DNA of 64,000 bases from Pholis gunnellus (Eukaryota; Chordata; Actinopteri; Perciformes; Pholidae). The DNA lies in contig OU342809.1 of assembly GCA_910591455.2 (NCBI GenBank), positions 20,501,427 through 20,565,426 on the forward strand. Direction: 5' to 3'. The position numbers and the translations under genes were made by a program. Shown one piece after another: positions 43,344 to 58,300 of the stretch. The notes under the pieces are model-generated. The model saw only the letters and a list, made by a program, of their open reading frames with translations, was not told where the DNA came from and made no database searches. Every line of letters begins with the position of its first letter. The first letter of the stretch is position 1.

Positions 43344-44305
43344 CTCTGAAGCAGTGGCGGGCTGTGTATTTTATACCTGGGCCTTCAGTGCCTTCAACCT
43401 CTCAAATATTTATATGACAACAAAGCAGGTAGAATAACATAAAACCCAAATAACACGATTCAACAGACCTCTGCACATTCCAGCAAAACTAAACTAAAAC
43501 ACGCATACCGCCACACACTCAATGGCACGGGGCATTCAAATATTGTTCACATCAGAGGGAACAATATTAACCATATCATAAAAACGACACAATAAAAAAA
43601 CCAAAGAGTTCAATACCACGGTTGTACAGTACATCCATGCGTTTCAGTTCCAGCAAGAGGTCCTTCTCGATTCATGGACGCCTCGACACATCGAGCCTCC
43701 CCAGCTGTATTTCTTGAATACGTTTTAATGCTTTACAGCGCTGAAAGTGTCCGCTCGACAGAGATATTGGGATTGTCACCGCCAAACATGCCAAAATGCA
43801 AAATATTTACAAACTTCTTACATATCTTTAAACTTTAACTCTTACTACTACAAAGTTCTGCTAGCTAGTTTCACAACAGTCACGCTAGCCCACTGACCAA
43901 TCAAGCCGCACGTTAATGCTGACGTACTTGTAGGCCAGCTAGCAGCTCTGGCACGTCAAAGAATACGCTCAACATGTCAAACTAAAAATCTGATTGGTTG
44001 AAGACTATGACAATCAACAATATCGTCCCCATTTACTTAAATTGCAAAGGGATTCAAATCTGAAGTCCTCCGGGCAGATTTTTTTTACTTAGAGACAGCA
44101 TAGGGGCGAAATCTGATTGGATGAAAGCTCTACTTAAAACAAGCTGTGCTGGAAGCAACGCAACTTAGGAAAACAGTAGCTGTGCAATGAGATAATAAGC
44201 TAATGGCAAAAATATTTAGAAAGCATGTAGTGTATTTATGAAAAATAATGATATTTTAAAATAGCTATAACTTTGTAATTCTGTCGGCCCAGCACTGCTC
44301 TGAAG
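43344..44305 (-). mobile_element. hAT-superfamily DNA transposon, inactive, with 8-bp TSD
   Basis: The element proper spans 43352-44297 and is flanked by the identical 8-mer CTCTGAAG at 43344-43351 and 44298-44305. The ends form an imperfect TIR: CAGTGGCGGGC on the left and, reverse-complemented, CAGTGCTGGGC on the right. An 8-bp target duplication and CAGTG termini are hAT hallmarks. The inside carries a broken minus-strand fragment of the hAT transposase C-terminal dimerisation region (separate entry). At 946 bp it is far too short for an autonomous copy. The intact TSD lets the empty site be predicted exactly. Confidence 0.88.
43606..43771 (-). pseudogene. hAT transposase C-terminal (dimerisation domain) remnant
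   Basis: The minus strand reads NISVERTLSAL, then an in-frame stop, then SIKTYSRNTAGEAR. It corresponds to the conserved hAT C-terminal pattern (E R x F S x L … I K … x R N). Farther on, the homologous reading continues only after a frame change, as EKDLLLELKRMDVLYNRGIEL. One stop and at least one frameshift make it non-functional. The resemblance is to ZMYM-type/ZBED-like hAT proteins of vertebrates. The rest of the transposase is absent. Confidence 0.8.
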
Positions 44306-46478
<2,173 letters not shown>

Positions 46479-46549
46479 ATGTACATATACAGTATCTTTG
46501 TGGGGTTTTTTCACTGTTCCGTGTATGTTTAACGTATTTGTATGTGTTA

Positions 46550-46610
46550 TTCATACTGAGCCCCTGTCGTCATCCTGGCCAGTGATCCCCATCTCCTTCT
46601 AGCAGGTCCT
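46550..46610 (+). repeat. Duplicated 61-bp unit, copy A
   Basis: It aligns without gaps to 49178-49238 with 50 of 61 identical bases by hand count. The longest shared block is 'tcatcctggccagtgat'. Weaker similarity extends about 35 bp upstream (TTCAC…CTGT…ATGTTTA). It is probably two copies of an unrecognised interspersed repeat. Confidence 0.75.
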
Positions 46611-46838
46611 GCAGCCCTCACTTCATACACTGTCTTACTTACCACAGTTTGCCAGGGCAGCTGTCTGCATGCAGCAAGTGAATGTGGCACCTCATAACTC
46701 AAGCCATGGTGAGAGAATGAGAGTGCAACATGATATACGTCATGCCAACAGAGCCTGTAGAACTGAATTGGCTGAGAGATAATTTTTTTGATCAAACCAT
46801 TTTTAATTTTCAAACATGTTCCTGTTAATTTGCAGTTT

Positions 46839-46990
46839 GTTTCTCTTTCATTTTCTAAACCTGCTTAATAGCTATTGCGGTTGAGGCAGGCTGGGGTCTA
46901 TCCCAGCATGCACTGGGCAGAAAGCATTAAGACACCGTGGATGACTCCTCAGTCCGCTTTGGGGATTCACTGCAACATATGCACACACAC
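46839..46990 (+). repeat. Degenerate teleost dispersed repeat
   Basis: 'aggctggggtctatcccag' followed by 'catgcactgggcagaaagc' and, 70 bp on, 'atatgcacacacac' matches the course of a very common teleost repeat (…GGCTGGAGCCTATCCCAGCATGCATTGGGCG…CACACACAC…). It ends where the TIR element at 46993 begins, so that element may have inserted into it, although the expected right-hand continuation is not seen after 48116. Confidence 0.5.
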
Positions 46991-46992
46991 TC

Positions 46993-48116
46993 TGTGGGTA
47001 CATCCCAAGTCTCTTAATTGTCATTTCCTCGCTCCTCGCTTGAATCGGAAGTTGTTGCTCTGCCATATCGACGGCCGTCCCAAAGCTCTTATTTCTGCTG
47101 GGTGGAGCGAGGAGCAAGGAGGGATCTCCAAGGAGCCATGAGCGAGGACGCACGAGAACAGCCTTCCAGGAAGTGTTATTACGGCCGACACGCCCCCTCA
47201 TTGTTCATCAGTTATGTGATTGGACGCTGCAGCCGATCGGACTGATAAGATATTTCAAAATATCACTGAGTTTCATACCAGATCACAGATTAAACTCTAG
47301 TTTTATATTTGATTAGTTTTCATTGTAGGTCTGAACAACAAAAGGACCACAAACAACTTTCTTCATTTATTAGAAATATTTGTCTTTTCATGATCTGATA
47401 TTTCCCTCAATAACTTTTATTGTGGATACAATTAAAGTCGGAGAGACGCAACACTTTTTACATCATTTCATTCAGTCACGTGAGGCTGATCATTCCTGAG
47501 TGTCGGGTTTGATGAGTTATATCATTTAAGTTTAACCTGAAACATGGAGCCTAATGAATTAATTCCAGTATTCAAGAGAAACCATAATCATATTCTGGGT
47601 TAATTAATTAATAATGACATCACAATTTCAAAACATACAGAAGCAAATAATTCATAAATAAGACAAACACATTCTGTCGGTAGAAATCAATCCTGCGCTT
47701 ATAAACAGAACACAGAACACAGTTTGTTAAAGAGGTGACAGGCTACAGAGAGAAAACACCTCTACAGTCATGATTACTGTGTCTTTATTAGTATTATTAG
47801 TTACTATTATTAAATACAGTGATCATGTGAACAGACACAAACTTCTCAAAAGTCTCTCCAGCTGTTAAAGCCGACTGACAGCTGATCCAGCTGTGATCAG
47901 CTGATCCTCAGTCATCAGAAACAGACGTCGCTTCACGTGACACAACTGAAGAAACGACGTCTCATATCTGTTAAAACATATTTCCTTGTTTCCTCTCTCC
48001 TCGCATGGTTTCCTTGCGCCTCTCCATGCATCCCTGGTGGGAGGGACTAAGACGCAAGGAAAGGACGAAAGTGAGGGAAACAGGGATGCAATTAAGAGAC
48101 TTGGCATGTACCCACA
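46993..48116. mobile_element. Non-autonomous TIR DNA transposon, 1.1 kb
   Basis: The terminal 28 bp at 46993-47020 and 48089-48116 are inverted repeats matching at 27 of 28 positions (start TGTGGGTACAT, then CCAAGTCTCTTAATTG). Inside the left end are GCGAGGAGC-type words in both orientations. The centre is AT-rich with no transposase. A perfect palindrome GATCAGCTGATC lies at 47895-47906. I find no clear target duplication, so the superfamily is open. The ends resemble a MITE-like family I remember from fish genomes. Confidence 0.8.
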
Positions 48117-49177
48117 ATGTCCAACCAAGCTCCTTCCCTTTCTTCTTCCTGTGATGTGAGCTATGAGTGTAGAGTGTGCTCATGCACAGTGCCTCCTGTG
48201 GGGACAGAGACAGAAAGAAAATGTTCGTCAAGGTTGCTTGTCCAGGAGAGCAGGAAGTAAAGAAGGAAAAGAAATACGAAGAAGAGAAGTAGTCTCCTCA
48301 TCTGTTTTTCCAGACATCTCACTTTTCTCACCCACATCCTTCTTTATACCAGTTACACTAATCACAGTATGGTGTCATTCAAGGCAGCCAAAACATGGTC
48401 TCCTCTTATTTATCCAATGTGACATTTCATTACAGTAGGCCAAGCGGTACAGACGCAATAAAGGCTGTAGGGAGTCAAGGGAGCCTACAGGATCAAAGAA
48501 AGAGAGATATGGAAATAAAGAAGCCGTCTCTGTCCTCACAAGGGGCTGCTGAAACGCGAAGCTCTCACACTTAACTCATTTATTACCCTCTGCATTTGCA
48601 TTACCTGAGGATATACTGCTTCCAAATTGCATGCAAAAAGCCCAGGGAAACAAACTGTCAGGAAGTTCACTGAGAGGTTTTAACCACGCCAAATTGACCC
48701 GAGAAACTGGAACAACCAGATGTCTGCTGTTGGAAACTAGAGTAGCACAAGGATGTCTGGAGTCGTCTTTCTAGTTCCAACGCCCCTCTGGGTGATCATA
48801 TATTTCAACAGTTGCAGCATAATTTTTATTTGACGTATAGTTAAAGCACTGTTCTGACAGGATTACCTGTCGTGTCATATGAAATACTAAAAGAAAATAG
48901 TTATAAACTTTATTTTAATCGTCATTTACATAAAATGTTGGTGTCTGATTTTAACCCATCCCAAACATGTAGGAGCAGTGGGCTGCTGAAAAATTAAATC
49001 TAACATGAATGCATACAAGCGTTCTGTCATTATTGGTGTAACTTTTTTTGGGAATACCAGTGGGATGAAAAAAAAGAAAATCTGGTGGATTACATCACTT
49101 TATTAATTACTCATCAGCAGAATAATTGAATACTTGTTACGTAACCAGTGTTTCACACTGTAACATGCATGTTTATG

Positions 49178-49238
49178 TTCATGCTGAACCCATGTCCTCA
49201 TCCTGGCCAGTGATTAGCATCTCTTTACAGCAGGCCCT
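49178..49238 (+). repeat. Duplicated 61-bp unit, copy B
   Basis: Direct-orientation partner of 46550-46610, about 2.6 kb away. Between the two lie the degenerate repeat and the TIR element. Confidence 0.75.
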
Positions 49239-52200
49239 TTTAATTTAACTAGCAGCTGTCCTATAGAGGTATTTACTGACCCGGTGAATGCAGACGGGAC
49301 TCCCGGGGTCTCGTCCTCACACTAAAGCAACAGGGTTCACACCAACCAACTGTGAGCTAAATTCAGGGGATTCCTTGAATGTAGGCCAAACAGTAGCAAG
49401 CCAGCTAACCAATAAGTAAGGTTATAGTCAAACCATCTGTCGTTATCCTACGAGGCTAGAACGTTTCTGCATTGAAGATATCTTTGTTGTCACATACCTG
49501 TGTGACATTTTGCTCTAAACTCTCTGGGGACTTGGATTTTTGATATCAGTTGTGTGAACAGTGTTGACCACACAGCGTGCCCTCATCGGCACACATCCAT
49601 TCAGCTGAGGAATGTCTCTCACAATCAACCTTATCAGGTGTTTTGTCTGTTTTGACTGAGGGGCATCCGAAGAGGGCTTGGCGTTACGACTGATAGGCTT
49701 TTTGGAATACACACCTCTCTCCTCTTTCCTTACACATCCCCCTCTCATCTTTCCCTCTTGCGCGCTCGCTTCTTCTTTCCCACATCTCTCATTTGTTCAC
49801 ATTTTTCATTACTTCACCTAATGTTAAAGTAAATTATTTCCCTTCTCGAGGTTAATTGGAGGAGTAATACTCAAAGTACCTCCTTAGTTTTTTTTTTCAT
49901 GCATCGCCTTTCAAGAGTTCAGGTATAGCATTAAAAGATGTTGATGACTCTTTGATTGGAACAAGGCCTTTTTTCTTTCAAAAACACCCCATAGTCAAGC
50001 CCTCCTCCATGCAGGAAGAAAGTCACCTTGTTCCCAGGCCTACCTCCTGCAGCACCCACACCCCTGACCCGTAACATCCATTTGATTTATCCCTGATTGT
50101 TAGGAGGCCTCTGGAGCTGCATCTCGATTGGCTCCATATGAGAACAGTGCCGGGAGGTCATCTATAATAGTCATTTTCAGTGGCTCATTATTCTAAGGCC
50201 AAACAACCCAAAGACCCAATTTCCTACCGCACTGTTCATAAAAGTGACAGATGGCCAAAACCTGGAAAAGCTTTCCTATAATCATTAGTCCACTGAAGTG
50301 CTACATACAATGCTCTTTAGTATAGTGGAGGTTGGACTCTGTTCCCTCTCTCTCTCTCTCACCCACTCCTTCCACCTTCTCTATCCTGTTCATTTTTTCC
50401 AAGGTGAAGAATGTGAAGGAGGAGAACGCAGTGTGTTTAATAGCTTTAGGCCATATTCCACCCAGTTCAGCTTTCCTCCTCTTCATATGGCTCACAATGT
50501 GGATTCAGCACACAAATATTTGCCAGGTAGTTTGTCTCTCTCTAAAGGCTCTCTCTACCTTAACGTGGAACTTCACTTAAAGTCACATGGACAGACAGAG
50601 GCCAAGACAAGTCCTCCTTTCATCCCACAGACCTGCCACTCTCTGGTATTCAGGGTCATCTAGTCACTTGAGCAAGTCTGCACCCCTCCATGAGCTGCCT
50701 GTGAGGGTTTTTTCTTGCCGGGGGAAGTGCCTGTGTGATAAATGTGTGGCTTGGAACAACAGCTGAGACTAAGACTTGGCTCAGCCTTCCCACTGCCTGT
50801 TGCAGACACAAGTGTGGTTTCCTCATATCTTGGCTCTTTGTCATGAATGACCTCTTTCATTTTTCCCCACCTCCAATAATAACCAAAGTCCTCGACTCAG
50901 CATTTAAGAAAAAGAAATCCTTCCATTTTTCTCTGAGTACTTTTTTTTTTTCTTCTCATATTTGTTTCCACTCCTGTCTTCTTGGCAGAGTGAAATGCTA
51001 GGTCATTGCAGTAACTGTATCCACTGTGTGGTGGCTTGCAGGACTGTGTGGGGTGGTGGGTGGGCAAACGGGTGGTTTCAAAGATGTTCAAAACATACGT
51101 ACATGCTCTTGCCAGCGACGTTTTTCATTCACCATAGCACTATATATTTCTTACTCCCACTCTCTCTTTTTTTGGATTGTCTTCTAATGTCTTTTTCTCC
51201 TGCAGAGACAGCTTACCCACTGAGATTTTAAAAATATAATGTCATAAAACTGTGATATACATGTTACATAACTGTCCCTTCCTACATATTTGTGCAATTT
51301 CCGAATCTGTTATGTTCATTAAATCACCCAACTAAATCCAGTATGCTCACTTGAGCCACTTCCAGATTTTACCTTCAATCAACATGGTGTCACTTCAACC
51401 AACAATTCATCTTATAAAAATAGGGGGCCCAACCCCCATCTCCCTCAACCATCTTTCATCCTGGGTTTGTGGCCCTTCCACATGTGCCTCTAATCTCTCC
51501 CTTGTGTCTCTGAAATGTCAGTGCGGAGGAGCGAGCATGTACTTGCTCGCTATGGATTTCCCATGGAATGTGCCATTTTCGGTTTTCCCTGTTGCCTGTT
51601 TTGATAGGCAGTGATTATGGAGTATTTATTTTCCTACTGGGTGTGGGAACCCAACCTGTTGGTACACTACCATTATGCGGCGGGTTTTCCGTTTCCTCAG
51701 AAGCTGTGACTCACACATTTTGATGCACCAAAACACCCTCTGTCAATTAGATTAGATAAGATTAGATCTGATCACATCTGTAATTAACACTCAGGCCCGC
51801 ACCAAAAGCCACGAAGGTGTTTTGTGGACAATGGAAGGATAAAAAAAATGAACTAGACCATCGAAAAACCTGTCTCTAGCTGGAGAGGGGTGGGTGTCAA
51901 ACTGGATGCAGAACAAATACTTAAAATGTGTTGCATCTGCCAGCGACTTTAAAAAAAAGTTTTGAATTGTTATGGTTTATCTTGAATTTGAAGTTGCTAA
52001 CTTGTCTGATTAGCAAGCTCTATTTGCATGCACACATGCAATAGTGTACGTGAGGTAGTCGGGGTATGCATGCCTTTTCCTGTTTGTTTGTGTTTGAGAG
52101 AAGAGAGCCCTAGCAAGTCACAGAGGTTAAGCCCCAACTATCTGACTCACTGGTGAATGGTGGAGGTCTGGGATAGGGGCTTAGTGGAGGAGGGGTCAAA

Positions 52201-53820
52201 AAGACTGAGAGGGTGAATGATGGAGGGGGGGAGAGAGGGAGGCCCATGCAAGACAATTCCCCTGACGTTGGGCCATTCACAGACACAGGAAATGCTTGAC
52301 CTCACACCCTGAGAAATGTCCACAGCGGACCACTTGTGTTAAAGGTGTAATTGAGCATAATTAGGAGCTGGCAGTGAGCGAAATGTAGACGGACTTGCGT
52401 GCCCCACATGCCTTCCTTCCCCATGCCTGCCTCCGTCTGGCAGCCTGCGACACACCGGAGCCAAGCTCTCACTGCACAGATTTACAGCAAATACCATCTC
52501 TAAACAAGCATGGGGAACTTCACAACAACAAGGATCCTTTCAGCTCAGCTGCTTATTTTCAGGCAATAGCAGGAAAGGTCTCACTCACAGACCTTTTTCT
52601 GACATCTTTTCTCTCTGCGTTGTGTAATCGAGAGGGTCAACTGCACAGGTCTTAATCCGTTTGCCACGCTGTAAACAAGGAATGAAATCGTCCACGAGAA
52701 GCTTTGACACCGACACGGGAAACATGTTTGGGAAAAAGAAGTCTGGACCATCACAGCAGATATTAGCTCTGTGTTCTGACCTTTCACCTTGACATCAGCT
52801 TCAATTCCTCCTTTGTCCCAGGCCTGCAGTTCACAGGAGGAGCAACTTCAGGTGGTGTGGCGGCATTTCCACAGCAATTCTCTGCACATAGTCCTCCTGG
52901 GCCCCATTTCCTGTTGTTGAAGCTCTTCTTGTTCGTGTATATCTTCGTCCTTCTCTTCTCTATACTCACTGCGTAATCTCATTCTCCTGTGTAGAACGTG
53001 GATATAAAACACCAAACGTCTGACATGAACTCACCAAACAGCCAGCTGCTTCCTCTCAGAGCTGAGACAGGAATGCACTTTCGTTTGGACCCTTCATTCA
53101 TAAGAAAACCATCGACCCGCATGCAGGGGTTTTAGTGAGAGTAAGGGATGTGAGCCATTGATGTGATAGGGGGGTTGGGTTGTGGATGGTTGGTGGGTGT
53201 GTGGGTGGGATAAAGCTTGGGAAAAGGAGCACAATGTATGGAGCGCGGTGCAGACCTGTCTGTAGAAACATCAGCCTCATGAGAAAAGTCAGAACTGATC
53301 AAATGAGATTTGGCCTTTTAGTGGCACACTCTCAAAGGGCAACGTGGGGTTTGTCTTGTCAAAGGTAAAATGACAGTGGGCGTGGAAATATAAAGAGATT
53401 TAGGATAGAGGAAGAACTGGTGATTTGGGAGTCACTGAGGAGAAAGAGAAAAACCAAGAGGAATCAAGGGAAGGAGGGTGAAGACCTGGAAATTTAAAAG
53501 AGCTGGCGGGGAGCAGAAATGGGAGTTCAGGGAAGGGGTTAGCAGAGAAGTCAGTGATCACTCTGGAGGTCTGGAACTCTGACCTCCGACCCCACAGTGG
53601 AGCGGATGCCACCATGGTGAAAATGTGAGCGGTGAGGTATGTGAGCCCCCGGAGCCCTGGCGGAAACCATTCCCCCCCCATGATGAATGGGATGTTAGCA
53701 TTGACACAAATTGGCCCATAATAATGACACAAGGCCGCTAAGCACACAGACACAGAGTGGGAATTACAGAGTGAAAGAGCAGGCGGACAGAAAGACAGGG
53801 AAAAGAAGAAGAGAAGGAGT
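49239..53820. other. Unique non-coding stretch with conserved-looking blocks
   Basis: No supported gene. 50100-50270, 51720-51840 and 52320-52390 have the look of conserved non-coding sequence (homeodomain-like TAATTA/TAATTG words, a GATTAGATAAGATTAGAT cluster). 53400-53560 is purine-rich. Frames at 50298-50663 and 53400-53753 are unrecognised. Confidence 0.4.
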
Positions 53821-53842
53821 GAGAGAGAGAGAGAGAGAGAGA
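53821..53842. repeat. (GA)11 microsatellite
   Basis: Pure GA run inside a purine-rich region. Confidence 0.95.
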
Positions 53843-53999
53843 CAAGGTGAAAAAGTCTTGAAAGAAAGAATTACCTTACCCAGTGGGACCGGCAGAGAGG
53901 GGGGAGAGGTAGATTTATGGCTGAGGGTATCTTTGGTGTTTTCTCTCCACTCTCCTGAACGATGGGATTGCAGAAAGGCCTGGAGTTCAGAGGGCCCCT

Positions 54000-54000
<1 letters not shown>

Positions 54001-54036
<36 letters not shown>

Positions 54037-54042
54037 ACACAG
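54001..54042. repeat. (AC)n microsatellite
   Basis: AC array with one TA interruption. Confidence 0.95.
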
Positions 54043-54677
54043 GCAGTCGGAGAGGCTGATAGACACACACACTTGGTCCGTGGGATTGTTATTCTTGCTG
54101 CATGCATCTTCCGCTGTAGCCTCCTTTCTCTCCCCCAACTTTGCTCCCATCGTCGCCAATCCAGATCCAACAGTGTTTACATCACTTCCAAGCGCCACAT
54201 ACGTCCTGCTAAAAATAGCTGCTGACCTCCAAGACTGAATCCGACGAAAACTGCTGCATCCCTTTGTATTGCTTCGGCATGACACAGCATGTTGATGGTT
54301 GCTCAAAACAAGGCATCCCTCTGTCTTTTAGGAAACATATGTATTAGATTAGGCACGTTGGGAGGCAAGGGTCACACTCCTGTAGGTAATTGAAATGTGA
54401 TTATGTATGAGCTAACATGATTACAGGCGTGAGGGGTCGGGGCGGGGGTGAATTGAAAGGTGAATTCCAGCCTGTGATGTGCGCCTGCTCCCTTGTTCCC
54501 CAGTAGACATTCCTGAGGTAATGAAACATGAATGAGTCCAGCTCCTTAATACCAATGGGGAATCACATAAAGTTGAGTTTACTATCTGTGTATTCCTCCC
54601 AGTTCTTCCTCCCAGTTCCCAAGGCAGCAATCAGATACTGATAAATTACATTACTGAGCTTAGTCCCTAGAAATAGA

Positions 54678-55320
54678 GGTCTACACCAGTCCCAGTGACC
54701 GGTGACCCTAACCCGACCTGGGACCTGAGTTTCCAACCATTCAGTCTAGGACTAATGGGCTGGGGAGGGTCCTGTTGAATCGTTGCGGGTCTTGTCTGCC
54801 TGATACCTGTATGGACCTGTTGTCAGCTCTGATCACATGTCTTAAAGAGGAAAATGTGCTTCTCTTTTTTTCTTCAGCCGGTGTTGGTGATCTCTATCGC
54901 TGCGGGGCCGCCTCTTTCGGCTTTATACCAAAAGTCTACAGACTGCTTGATTAACGTTATCGGGTTCCTTATTAGCTCTGGGTTTAAATACAAAATATTG
55001 CCATAAAGCGGTTTTGCTTTTTTTGCTTTTCGCTTTGAAACCAAATCCTCCACTATCGTCTGTGATAAATGGGTTAAATGTAACTCCTCCTACTCTGTGC
55101 TGCATCCTGTGAGGCAGACACTTTCACTTTCACTTTGTCCAGCTAGTATTAATAACAGGCTTATTACACGCTTTATTGGATTAACAAATAATACATGATA
55201 CATGAAAATTAATAAGTGGGTGCTATTATATGAAAAATAACTAAATAGGTTTTATTTCTATGTAAAAAAAAGCTTGTTAACGCTGACCAACAGGTAGGGG
55301 AAATTGAATATCTAATATTA
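54678..55320. repeat. Probable teleost interspersed repeat
   Basis: 'gaccggtgaccctaacccga' followed by 'gggacctgag' and 'gttgaatcgttgcgggtc', then a long stretch ending with 'gttaacgctgaccaacaggt', resembles a teleost repeat (hAT-like in my memory) that begins with 'gacccgacctgggacc'. TIRs and target duplication are not visible. Limits and class are uncertain. Confidence 0.4.
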
Positions 55321-58300
55321 ATCCCTGGTTGACAGGAAAGACCATGAACGTAGCTCAGTAAGTAACAGGATAAAAGTTTTTACTTGAACTTCCACTAAAA
55401 TCATGATTGTTATTTACCACTTATAACCTGTATAGAGCAATATCTTTGATTGCTAATGGTGCTGTAGAACCATTCTTTTGATGAGTGAGTTTCTGCATTG
55501 TATGTATCGCACACCCTACCAGCGTGCATATGCATGTCATTAGTACGGGATACAAATTTCTGTCGACTGCAGAGTGTTTCCTAAATAGCAGTGGCAGCAA
55601 TGCATCCAAAAAGAGAACATGGGGTATAAAAGAGGAGAAATAGTAGACAGCATGCGATTTGAACAGTGCAGATTCCAAAACATGCATGGATGCACACAAT
55701 GCATTTTGGGTGGAAAGAAATGAATGTAAAGAAAGCAGTGCTTGTTTACAATGGAAAAACACTAGCACACCTTTAACTTCAGTCACAGAGAGCTTGGAAA
55801 AAGAAAAAAAACATGAAGTAGTCAGTGGACCTATCAAAATAAGGTCTAATTACTGGTAAAAACACGTCTGTGTTTCTGTTAGTTAAAAGAAGGAGAGCGA
55901 GGTTTGGGGAAATCCAGATGCTCAGAGATCACCAGATGAAAGAGAACAATCACCTTATTGACAGGGTTCTTTGAAGCCGAAGTGAATTTTAGAAAGGTCT
56001 TGACTAAATCTAACTCAATTCCCTGGAATACAAACACTATATATGTTGTTTTTGTAAGCATGTTTTTTAGTTTCGCTTATTTAGCCAAAGAAAAATCTTT
56101 TGATGATTCTTACACCTGACGAATTTCAATAACATGGTGTAAAACTTGAACTAGAGGATTGCTTGTCTCAGTGTTTGTGTGCGACAGGAAGGGAGTCTGT
56201 GCCTTTTTACATATAGACCTGTTCATGTGTTTGCACGTACAACAGCAGTCAAAAAGCTATTCGACTGTGCCTTTCAGTTGTGCAGCATAAGCATTTTGCA
56301 CCTGATTAACCTGGTGGCACACTCCCCATCAGCTTGCAGGTTACATTGCTCTAGATGTGGCACAAAGTGCACTGTTGCTCATATCCGGCGCTGTCAGAAT
56401 CGGTACCTCCAGCAGACGGTTTCTCTAATTGGGAACAAAAAAATTGTCAGACTTCCAAACGCAGAGAGAGCACGACTGCTGAGGCACTGCAGATATTCTG
56501 ATAAGAATAAACTCATCGCAAGCCGCCACACAACAAACAGGTGCAACCAAGAAACACAGGAACTGCTTCAGTGAAACCCGTTCACCTCCTTCAGTCTTTA
56601 GATAAGTGAATGCCACTGTGTTGACTTCTAGTTAATCACCTATGCTCTGTCAGTTTCCCATAAATTACTTTTAAATACTTCTAATAGTTTTACAAACTGT
56701 GTACCCATACTAATAAGTATCTATTTATTCATCTATTTCTCTATCGATCACCCGACAGGGTGGTTTCCTTCATCTTATCATAACCTCACTTAATCTTTGA
56801 ACTAAAGCATTTTGTCCAATAACTCCAGACTGCGATGAAGATACGCACTGAATTTGACTCACAGTTACTTCTCAAATGCATCTATTTTAATAGTGGGGAT
56901 TTCCTTTATTAATCATTAAGGCACAATGGGGTTTTTTTACCACTAAATAAAAACAAATGAGTTATTTTTCTTCAATTCGTGCCTAAGAAGTCATCCTGGA
57001 GTCATCCTGGCTTGTGTCTACCATGTCAGAAAGCATGCGATTAGCTTTATTTGGATAGAAGCCATAAAGACAGTGACTGAAATGCAGTGAAGCAAGCGGG
57101 GGTGTTTGGGTCCTCTGCCGACACAAAAATTGTCCATTTGTTGTGTCTGAGATAGAAAAACAACAATCACACTGACCTCCCTCTACATTCACATGAATGT
57201 ATTCAGACCTGCGATGGCCTTTATTTCTCAAAGAAACCCAAACAGTGTCACAAGACAGGAATTCCTTACAGTCAATTTCATTGTTTGTTTGCGTTTTATT
57301 GGCTTGTGTTGGTGTCCAAGACAAAAGGTTTTGTCTGAAGAAGAGCTAGATGGTCGAAATGTAACCAGTGGTAATCTATTAAATATTCATGGGCGCAATT
57401 ATTGTGCGAAGTAAATTTCTTTTCCGTCTTTTACGTGTGGAGGATAAAAAGGCGTCACAACTTCAAATAAATGAATAAATCTACAAATGAACAAAGAAGT
57501 AATTAAATATCTGCGTAAATAATATTTTGATTTACCCATCGCTAAATAACCTGAAAAATGAACATTGTTGAATAAAGATGAGTAGAACTAAATATTTAAA
57601 TTAAATAAACTAAAATACATTTTCATCTATTTTCTGACCCATTCTGTGTGTCATTCACAGATTTCTGTTTTCCCCGCTATATATAAGTCTATTTCTTAAG
57701 TTGTTTTATCTCAATAGAGCAAGTGTGTGAAACAAAAGCCACATGCTGTAATTAATAGCCTCGTCATCAAAGTCCATAGAAACTTTTCAGCACATATGTT
57801 TTGAATACATTGCATCTTCACACATTTATTATTCTTCGTGATTAATCAATATAAGCCTCACTGTAAGGGCAGCATTATGGGATAGAGGCCAAAAATAAAG
57901 AACCAAATTGACAAACTAAATTACTACATATAGTTATGTCATTGAAGCTGCTGCTCTTTATCTGGACGGCCTGTTCTCAGCTCAGTTTGAATTGAGGCGT
58001 TTTATTGTTTGTCTGTATTGATCCCACAGTTGCATTTACATCCCTGATCCCTTGTCGGACAGCCTGAGGCCACACTGAGAGTCCCACCTGATGGTGATGT
58101 CATTAAAGCCCTTAACCTCTCTTGGTTCATCTCTATTTATTGATAGCAGAAAATGCAGAACTAACAAAATTGTCCTGTAACTGAGTATAAACAAAACAAA
58201 ATGAAGCGCTTAATTGTGTGATGGTTGCAAGATTGTGTGATTTTAACTAACCAATAATTAGATTTTTATAGTCAAATATGTTGCATGCAGCCATGAGTGA

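Noticed and set aside
53764..54306. 180-codon minus-strand frame
   Set aside because: Crosses the AC and GA arrays and is Ser/Leu/Cys-Val-rich; no family recognised.
56179..56574. 131-codon frame with CSRCGTKC, as a possible zinc-binding protein
   Set aside because: Only one cysteine pair cluster, with no histidine or second knuckle at usual spacing. The frame begins without splice or promoter context.
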